Positions 1-5,566 of a DNA stretch of 6,535 nt are shown here, in pieces. The translations under genes and the position numbers were made by a program. This DNA is from Rickettsiales bacterium UBA2645 (GTDB lineage Bacteria; Pseudomonadota; Alphaproteobacteria; Rickettsiales; UBA1997), in the NCBI GenBank assembly GCA_002359655.1, contig DENL01000004.1, positions 1 through 6,535 on the forward strand, given 5' to 3'. Each line of letters starts with the position of its first letter. Within the stretch, counting starts at the first letter, position 1. Below the pieces are notes generated by a model, which saw only the letters and a program-made list of their open reading frames with translations, did no database searches and was not told the DNA's origin.

Positions 1-53
1 ATTCTAAATTTCTTGGCATATTTAAACTTTGATTGAGGTTTTTATGATCAATT
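1..53. other. Left-edge stretch, identity undetermined
   Basis: This short AT-rich piece lies beyond the zapE stop. Two readings are possible. On the minus strand an ATG at 19-17, 34 nt after the zapE stop, opens a frame beginning MPRNLE that runs off the window and could be the next gene. On the plus strand the frame from base 1 reads eleven codons and stops at 34-36, which could be the tail of a convergent gene. The sequence is too short to choose between them. No convincing terminator hairpin is visible. Confidence 0.2.
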
Positions 54-1133
54 TCAATCCTTTTTCAAACTCACGGATTGGTTAATTTTACTGTCGCGCC
101 AGTAGCTATCTGATTTTATTTCATTAAGGCGCGAAGCTGTGCGTTTGAAGGCTTCAGATCCGATTCCATTTTGATAAATTTCAGAAATTTTTGTTTTAGC
201 AGTGATGATCAAAGCCACTTTATTTTCGTACAATTCATCAATAAAAAGTACGAATCTTCTAGCTTCATTAACATCTTCATATTTCAGTTTTGGCAATCCT
301 AAAAGAAAAATCAAATCAAAAGTTTTACAAATTGTTTGATAATCAGCAGCTGCGAGATCGGTTTTGCATAAATCGTTGAAGCCAATAACAGCGATTTTTT
401 CAAAAGTTTTTTTAATTTTTACTTCACGCCCCCAAACCTTCAGCTTCTTTGCTTTAAGATTTTGTGACTTAGTAATTTTAGCAATAATTTCGGCAACGAT
501 TTGGCGATTTTTTTTGTTCGAAATAAAATAGCGCCGCGTCAAGTTTTTGGCGAATTGTTGTCGATAATCAACGCTGCCGTTTAAGTGCAGAACTTCGCAG
601 TTTGTTAGCAAAATATTTTCCACAAATTCTAAAAATACTTGGCGCTGCAAACCGTTTTTGTAAAGCTCAATTGGTTTTGAATTGGAAGTAAAAACTACTA
701 CAACATCTTGGGAAAAAAGATAAGAAAAAATCCGTGCCAACAACATAGCATCGGCAATGTCAGTCACTTGAAATTCGTCAAAACAAATTAAACGGTTTTC
801 TTGCACCACTTTTTGCACGGCTGTGATTAACTCGTCTTGGTATTTTTTTTCTGCAAGGCGAATATCGCGCAAAGCTTCATGTATCAAACGCATGAAGGCG
901 TTGAAATGAAAATAAACTTTCGCAGTTTTTTTAAGCGAGGTAAAAAATTCATGCATCAACATCGACTTACCACGACCAACATCGCTGTAAATGTAAAGGC
1001 TTCTGATTTGGTTTTTGGCGGAAAATATTTTTTTAAAAAAATTAGTTTCTTGGCGCTGTTCAAGTTTGATCGCAAGTTGCTGTAGTTTTTTTTGTAGGAT
1101 TATTTGCTCGGGATCGAGGATGATTTTTTTCAT
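54..1133 (-). CDS. zapE: ZapE / AFG1-family ATPase (cell division protein ZapE)
   Basis: A 359-residue AAA-like P-loop ATPase of the ZapE/AFG1 (Lace1) family, close to the 375 aa of E. coli ZapE. In E. coli ZapE associates with the FtsZ ring and destabilises FtsZ polymers in an ATP-dependent way. Visible motifs are: P-loop SDVGRGKS (50-57); the family Walker B signature FDEFQVTDIADAM (118-130, D119/E120); sensor-type TSN (149-151) followed by LYKNGLQR (157-164); and a C-terminal TASRLNEIKS (332-341) whose arginine fits the conserved arginine-finger region. Oddities are Ser50 where the family normally has the first P-loop glycine, HFNAFM (76-81) in place of the usual HFHEFM-like block, and a short N-terminus. 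An in-frame TAA lies 9 nt upstream of the ATG, so no longer start is possible. No Shine-Dalgarno sequence is seen. The gene is transcribed divergently from nuoM. Family assignment is secure; a division role in this organism is inferred. Confidence 0.93.
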   Translation of the reverse strand: MKKIILDPEQIILQKKLQQLAIKLEQRQETNFFKKIFSAKNQIRSLYIYSDVGRGKSMLMHEFFTSLKKTAKVYFHFNAFMRLIHEALRDIRLAEKKYQDELITAVQKVVQENRLICFDEFQVTDIADAMLLARIFSYLFSQDVVVVFTSNSKPIELYKNGLQRQVFLEFVENILLTNCEVLHLNGSVDYRQQFAKNLTRRYFISNKKNRQIVAEIIAKITKSQNLKAKKLKVWGREVKIKKTFEKIAVIGFNDLCKTDLAAADYQTICKTFDLIFLLGLPKLKYEDVNEARRFVLFIDELYENKVALIITAKTKISEIYQNGIGSEAFKRTASRLNEIKSDSYWRDSKINQSVSLKKD

Positions 1134-1265
1134 TAATTTTTAGCTGGGCGATATTTAGATGGGGTTTGCTTAAAATATTACTAACTGACAATTGATTCTA
1201 AATTTTCGCCTAACTAAAAAGCACGAGAATTTTCACCTTCCTTAATACTTGAAAAAATCTTTCAG
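1134..1265. promoter_or_regulatory. Divergent intergenic region between zapE and nuoM (presumed promoters)
   Basis: These 132 bp separate the start codons of two divergent genes, so promoters for both zapE and the nuoM-nuoN-aroA unit should lie here or nearby. The best sigma-70-like candidate for nuoM that I find is weak: TTGATT (1192-1197), a 17-bp spacer, then TAAAAA (1215-1220). For zapE a TAATAT on the minus strand (1180-1175) could be a -10 box but has no good -35 partner. Small direct repeats are present: AATTTTCGCC (1201-1210) with AATTTTCACC (1228-1237), and CTAACT at 1181-1186 and 1210-1215. There is no credible small ORF, RNA gene or strong hairpin. The promoter role is inferred from gene arrangement rather than from strong boxes. 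Confidence 0.45.
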
Positions 1266-2735
1266 ATGAATCTCCCAATTCTTTCGATTATTACTTTCTT
1301 GCCAATTTTGGCGGCGGCTTTTTTGCTTCTGCTTAAGTTTAAAAACTCGCGTAACTACTTTATTTACGGTCTTGTCGTTAGTTTTATAAATCTGTTTTTA
1401 ACCATCTTTGTAGTTAGTTCTTTTAATAAAGCAGAAAAGTTTTTTCAGTTTCGACAAGTCATCGAGATTTTTAGCAACTACAACATCAAATATATGATGG
1501 GAGTTGATGGCATTTCTTTGATGATGATTTTGCTTACCGCTTTTTTGATCCCAATTTGTTTAGCAATCAGCATCAAATCAATTGAAAAAAGAGTTAAAGA
1601 ATATGTCATCGCCTTTCTTTTGATTGAAGGCTTGGTGATTGGCTCTTTCTGTGCGCTAGACCTTTTGCTTTTCTACATTTTTTTTGAAGCGATGTTGATT
1701 CCGATGTTTTTATTGATCGGCGTTTGGGGCGGCGTTAACCGCATTTACGCTTCTTACAAATTTTTTCTCTACACGCTTTTTGGTTCAGTAATTTTTTTAA
1801 TCGCCATCATCTATATTTATATTTTCACCAACACAACTGATGTTATTCTTCTGAGCGAAGGCTTGCCAACTTACTTTCCGACGCAACTACAAAAATGGTT
1901 CTGGATTGCTTTTTTTGTTTCCTTTGCCATCAAAATTCCGATGTTTCCTTTTCATACTTGGTTGCCTGACGCCCATGTGCAAGCTCCAACCGCTGGCTCG
2001 GTAATTCTGGCCGGAATTTTAATCAAGCTTGGTGCTTATGGTTTCTTGCGTTTTTCTCTGCCGCTCTTCCCGCAAGCTTCGCAATATTTTGCACCATTTA
2101 TTTTCACTTTAAGCGTCATTGCAATAATCTATGCTTCGCTTGTGGCACTGATGCAAGAGGACATGAAAAAAATGATCGCTTATTCTTCCGTGGCTCATAT
2201 GGGTTTTGTCAGTATGGGAATTTTTAGTTTTACCAACCAAGGTATTGATGGCGCTGTGATGCAAATGATCAGTCATGGATTGGTTTCTGCAGCGCTCTTC
2301 GTTTGTGTTGGCGTAATTTATGATCGCCTGCACACCAAACAAATAGCTGAAATGGGCGGTATCACAACTGTCATGCCAAACTTTGCAATGTTGGCCATGA
2401 TATTCACCATGGCTTCAGTTGGATTACCGGGAACCAGCGGATTTGTTGGGGAATTCTTAGCAATTCTTGGCGTTTTTAAAGTCAGTAAAATTACTGCTGT
2501 CTTGGCTGCAATTGGCGTTATTCTTGGCGCTTGCTATATGCTTTGGCTATTTAAGCGCGTTTGGTTTAGCGAAATTACCAATATTAAAATTTCTGATTTG
2601 AAAGATCTAAACTGCATCGAATTAATTTCTCTTAGCAGCATGGCTGCTTTGGTAATTTTACTTGGTATTATGCCAAATCTGGTTTTGAGTTATTTCAAGT
2701 TGCCGGTTGATCAGCTAGTAGCTTTAGTCAAATAA
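1266..2735 (+). CDS. nuoM: NADH-quinone oxidoreductase subunit M (complex I, ND4-like)
   Basis: A 489-residue, almost wholly hydrophobic inner-membrane protein. It is one of the antiporter-like proton-pumping subunits of complex I, homologous to mitochondrial ND4; E. coli NuoM is 509 aa. Family landmarks in order: FFEAMLIPMFLLIG (139-152) with the essential glutamate at E141; AIKIPMFPFHTWLPDAH (221-237) with pump lysine K223; APTAGSVILAGILIK (240-254) with K254; DMKKMIAYSSVAHMG (299-313); SHGLVSAALF (336-345) with H337; and LPGTSGFVGEF (387-397) with E396, matching E407 of E. coli. All proton-channel charges are therefore present, so the subunit should be functional. The start fits the family N-terminus (short hydrophilic lead, then SIITFLPI). 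The upstream frame has no other start codon before a TAA at 1215-1217. No Shine-Dalgarno sequence is seen. It is the first gene of the presumed nuoM-nuoN-aroA operon. nuoL, the usual upstream neighbour, is absent, and its place is taken by divergent zapE. Confidence 0.97.
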   Translation: MNLPILSIITFLPILAAAFLLLLKFKNSRNYFIYGLVVSFINLFLTIFVVSSFNKAEKFFQFRQVIEIFSNYNIKYMMGVDGISLMMILLTAFLIPICLAISIKSIEKRVKEYVIAFLLIEGLVIGSFCALDLLLFYIFFEAMLIPMFLLIGVWGGVNRIYASYKFFLYTLFGSVIFLIAIIYIYIFTNTTDVILLSEGLPTYFPTQLQKWFWIAFFVSFAIKIPMFPFHTWLPDAHVQAPTAGSVILAGILIKLGAYGFLRFSLPLFPQASQYFAPFIFTLSVIAIIYASLVALMQEDMKKMIAYSSVAHMGFVSMGIFSFTNQGIDGAVMQMISHGLVSAALFVCVGVIYDRLHTKQIAEMGGITTVMPNFAMLAMIFTMASVGLPGTSGFVGEFLAILGVFKVSKITAVLAAIGVILGACYMLWLFKRVWFSEITNIKISDLKDLNCIELISLSSMAALVILLGIMPNLVLSYFKLPVDQLVALVK

Positions 2736-2748
2736 ATTAAATTCTAAA

Positions 2749-4215
2749 ATGAATCTCGTAGCAATTCTCCCTGAACTCTCTTTATTTTTTGGTGCTATCA
2801 TAATTTTGATGAGTGATGTTTTTCTTGGCAAAAAATTCAAAGAATTTTTTTACGCCTCTCATCTATTGGCTTTGATATTTTGTAGTATCTGCTTGACTTT
2901 GGTTGTCAGTAGCTTTGGCGCTCCTGAGGTCAGCTTTTATAAGATGTTCGTCAATAATTCTTACACGGTTTTTGTAAAAGCAATCGCGATCACTTTGCTA
3001 ACAATGGTAATTTTTTTCGCGCTAAACTTTTTGTATTATAATCAAAAAATTAGCGCCGAATTTCTGGCCTTGATGATGATATCAACTGTTGGTGCAATGT
3101 TCTTGGTTTCAGCAAATGATTTTCTTACTTTCTATCTAGCTCTAGAGCTGCAAGGTCTGTCACTTTATCTCTTGGCCGCTCTCAATAAAAAATCTGCCAG
3201 ATCCTCTGAAGCTGGCATGAAATATTTTATTTTAGGTTCAGTTGCTTCTGGCATTTTATTATTTGGCATTTCGCTAATTTATGGATTTTCTGGAACCACC
3301 AATTTCAGCTCTCTATCAGAACTTTATTCTAATACTCAAAACCATACTCCTATCGCGGTAATGCTTGGTTTTATTTTAGTGATAATCGCTATGTTCTTTA
3401 AAATTTCTGCCGCGCCTTTTCATATGTGGGCGCCAGATGTTTACGAAGGATCGCCAACAATCGTTACCACATTTTTTGCCACAGTTGCTAAATTCGTTTC
3501 TACTTTAGTTTTAGTTCACCTGTTTTACATCATCGCCGTTCCTTGGATTGGCGTAAATAAAATTTTGATTTGTGTTGCTTTAGTTTCAATTTTAGTTGGC
3601 AGCTTTGGCGCCATTTGGCAAAAAAATCTGAAAAGGCTTTTGGCTTACAGTTCAATTGGTCACGTTGGTTTTGTTATTCTTGCCCTTGCCGCTTTTAACA
3701 GAGAAGCCATTTCCGCCTGCGTTTTTTACATGCTAATTTACGCCGTTTTGTCTTTGGGTAGTTTTGGTTTTCTAAATTTGATTCGTAGCAATGATGAAAA
3801 AAAATCAGGACAAGAAGATGATGTTGAGAATGAAAAAATATTCAATATTTCCAGCCTTTCCGGTCTTTCTAAAACCAATCCAATAATGGCGCTTTCTTTA
3901 GCAGCTTTGATGTTTTCAACTGCTGGAATTCCGCCTTTTGCTGGATTCTTTTCAAAATTTTATGTGATTATGACCGCGCTAAGATCTGGCTTTATGATTC
4001 CGGCAATAGCAGCAATTCTGTTTAGCGTGGTTAGCGCTTATTACTACTTAAGAATCGTAAAAGTTATGTATTTTGATGAAGCTAAAGAAAACAATATTGT
4101 CATCGATAATATTTTGAATGTTAAAATTATAATTTTTCTGACTGCTATTTTAAATCTCTTCTTTATTGCCTTCATCGATCAGATACTGCTTCTGATCAAC
4201 AACTTTATTAGCTAA
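2749..4215 (+). CDS. nuoN: NADH-quinone oxidoreductase subunit N (complex I, ND2-like)
   Basis: A 488-residue polytopic membrane protein (E. coli NuoN is 485 aa), the ND2-like antiporter subunit of complex I that carries one of the proton channels. The pump residues are intact: E133 in LALELQGLSLYLLAAL (130-145), K158 in AGMKYFILGS (155-164), K218 in FFKISAAPFHMWAPDVYEG (216-234), K248 in TVAKF (245-249) and K403 in GFFSKFYV (399-406). LKRLLAYSSIGHVGF (294-308) is the family's conserved mid-protein block. A strongly charged loop (about residues 347-365, rich in D, E and K) sits between membrane segments before the SGLSKTNP block. The ATG lies 13 bp after the nuoM stop with an A/T-only leader and no Shine-Dalgarno sequence, so translation is probably coupled to or dependent on nuoM. 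The stop overlaps the aroA start by one base. Confidence 0.97.
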   Translation: MNLVAILPELSLFFGAIIILMSDVFLGKKFKEFFYASHLLALIFCSICLTLVVSSFGAPEVSFYKMFVNNSYTVFVKAIAITLLTMVIFFALNFLYYNQKISAEFLALMMISTVGAMFLVSANDFLTFYLALELQGLSLYLLAALNKKSARSSEAGMKYFILGSVASGILLFGISLIYGFSGTTNFSSLSELYSNTQNHTPIAVMLGFILVIIAMFFKISAAPFHMWAPDVYEGSPTIVTTFFATVAKFVSTLVLVHLFYIIAVPWIGVNKILICVALVSILVGSFGAIWQKNLKRLLAYSSIGHVGFVILALAAFNREAISACVFYMLIYAVLSLGSFGFLNLIRSNDEKKSGQEDDVENEKIFNISSLSGLSKTNPIMALSLAALMFSTAGIPPFAGFFSKFYVIMTALRSGFMIPAIAAILFSVVSAYYYLRIVKVMYFDEAKENNIVIDNILNVKIIIFLTAILNLFFIAFIDQILLLINNFIS

Positions 4216-5558
4216 TGCGTCTTCGCTCTTATAAAAAAGATATCGCGCTCAAAGGCGAAACAACAGTTGCTGGCGATAAATCAATTTCGCATCGCTCACT
4301 TATTTTCTCAGCTCTAGCTCATGGCAAAAGCACAATTTCAGGATTGCTTGAAGGCGAAGATGTTTTGAAAACTGCTGCTGCTCTTCGTTTAATGGGAGTT
4401 GAGATTAAGAAATGCAACCCAAATCAAGACTCAACTTACTGGGAAGTCAGTGGCTCTGGGGTTGCCGGATTAATGGAACCAGCTGATATTTTAGACATGG
4501 GAAATTCTGGAACTTCATCAAGATTAATGGCCGGATTAGTTTGCCCTTACAACTTCACTACATTTTTTACAGGTGATGCTTCACTTCACAAACGCCCAAT
4601 GCGACGCGTTTTCGAACCAATCAACGAAATTGGTGCCAAAGTTGTGGCACGCCAAAATAATTTGATGCCTTTCGCAATCATCGGCGCTGGTGAATATGCG
4701 ATGCCGATTTCTTACCAAATGAAAGTTGCTTCCGCGCAAGTTAAAAGTTGTATTTTACTTGCCGCTCTAACAATTCGCGGAACTACTACAATAATTGAGC
4801 CAGAAAAATGTCGTAATCATTCTGAAATCATGATGCGCCATTTGGGTCTGAAAATTTCTTCTGAAAACTTTGGCGAAAACGGTACAAAAATTTCTTACTC
4901 GGGTTTACAAGAATTTGATGCAAAAAATTTTGAAATTCCGGGAGATATTTCTTCAGCCAGCTTTTTGATTGTCGCCGCACTTTTGGTAAAAAACTCTAAA
5001 ATTAAAATTAAAAATGTTGGTATCAATCCGCTACGCGACGGCATTATAACTACTCTGCGCGAGATGAATGGCAATATTAAAATTACCAATGAAAGAGAAA
5101 TTGGTGGCGAAAAAGTCGCTGATTTAATAGTTGAATATTCCGACCTTAAAGGAATTGAAATTTCGGCCAGCCGCGCTCCATCAATGATTGACGAATATCC
5201 AATTCTGGCAGTTGCCGCCGCAAATGCTAAAGGTGTTACCAAAATGAACGGCCTTGCTGAGTTGAAAGTTAAAGAGAGTAATCGCCTTTTGATGATCGCA
5301 CAAAACTTAGAAAACTGCGGCGTTAGACTAAAAATGGGCGACGATTATTTAGAAGTTGCAGGCGGAATTGTTCAGCCAAAAAATTTAGTAAAAATAACAA
5401 CTGCAATGGATCACAGAATTGCCATGTCATTTTTAGTCATGGGGCTGACGCTAGAAAATGGAGTTGAAATCGATGATTCTTCAATGATCGCCACCAGCTT
5501 TCCAACTTTTGAAAAAATCTTTGCTGATTTTGGTTCTGCTTTTGAAAGAATTGGATAA
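4215..5558 (+). CDS. aroA: 3-phosphoshikimate 1-carboxyvinyltransferase (EPSP synthase, class II-like)
   Basis: A 447-residue cytoplasmic enzyme that transfers the enolpyruvyl group of PEP to shikimate-3-phosphate, the sixth step of the shikimate pathway to chorismate. Substrate-site motifs: GDKSISHRS (20-28), GNSGTSSR (96-103), KRPMRR (126-131), ASAQVKS (172-178), MIDEYP (324-329, catalytic-type D326), LKVKESNR (350-357, K353/E354) and DHRIAMSF (399-406). The GDKS, SAQVK and RNHSE (200-204) blocks, and MIATSFP near the end, are those of the CP4-like class II enzymes rather than the E. coli type; length also fits (CP4 enzyme 455 aa). The position corresponding to CP4 Ala100 / E. coli Gly96 is Gly99 here. 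KESNR carries Asn356 where the family more often has Asp. The ATG overlaps the nuoN TAA (TAATG), with no Shine-Dalgarno sequence, suggesting termination-reinitiation coupling. The next Met codon (residue 60) would remove active-site residues, so this start is firm. Confidence 0.97.
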   Translation: MRLRSYKKDIALKGETTVAGDKSISHRSLIFSALAHGKSTISGLLEGEDVLKTAAALRLMGVEIKKCNPNQDSTYWEVSGSGVAGLMEPADILDMGNSGTSSRLMAGLVCPYNFTTFFTGDASLHKRPMRRVFEPINEIGAKVVARQNNLMPFAIIGAGEYAMPISYQMKVASAQVKSCILLAALTIRGTTTIIEPEKCRNHSEIMMRHLGLKISSENFGENGTKISYSGLQEFDAKNFEIPGDISSASFLIVAALLVKNSKIKIKNVGINPLRDGIITTLREMNGNIKITNEREIGGEKVADLIVEYSDLKGIEISASRAPSMIDEYPILAVAAANAKGVTKMNGLAELKVKESNRLLMIAQNLENCGVRLKMGDDYLEVAGGIVQPKNLVKITTAMDHRIAMSFLVMGLTLENGVEIDDSSMIATSFPTFEKIFADFGSAFERIG

Positions 5559-5566
5559 TTTAAATA

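Noticed and set aside
31..59. GATTGA (31-36) / TCAATC (54-59) inverted repeat as a zapE terminator
   Set aside because: It has only six base pairs, is AT-rich, has a 17-base loop and overlaps the zapE stop. It is too weak to call.
837..1085. Plus-strand open frame of 82 codons opposite zapE
   Set aside because: It lies wholly antisense to strongly conserved ZapE motifs (P-loop, Walker B region), resembles no family I know and has no ribosome-binding sequence.
1134..1265. A small RNA, riboswitch or leader peptide between zapE and nuoM
   Set aside because: There is no stable stem, known riboswitch-like core or start-plus-stop pair with a ribosome-binding site in the 132 bp.
2109..2342. Minus-strand open frame of 77 codons inside nuoM
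   Set aside because: It is antisense to conserved NuoM helices. His/Asn-rich composition is what antisense reading of such helices produces.
4895..5242. Minus-strand open frame of 115 codons inside aroA
   Set aside because: It is antisense to the conserved central part of EPSP synthase including MIDEYP, with no recognisable domain.
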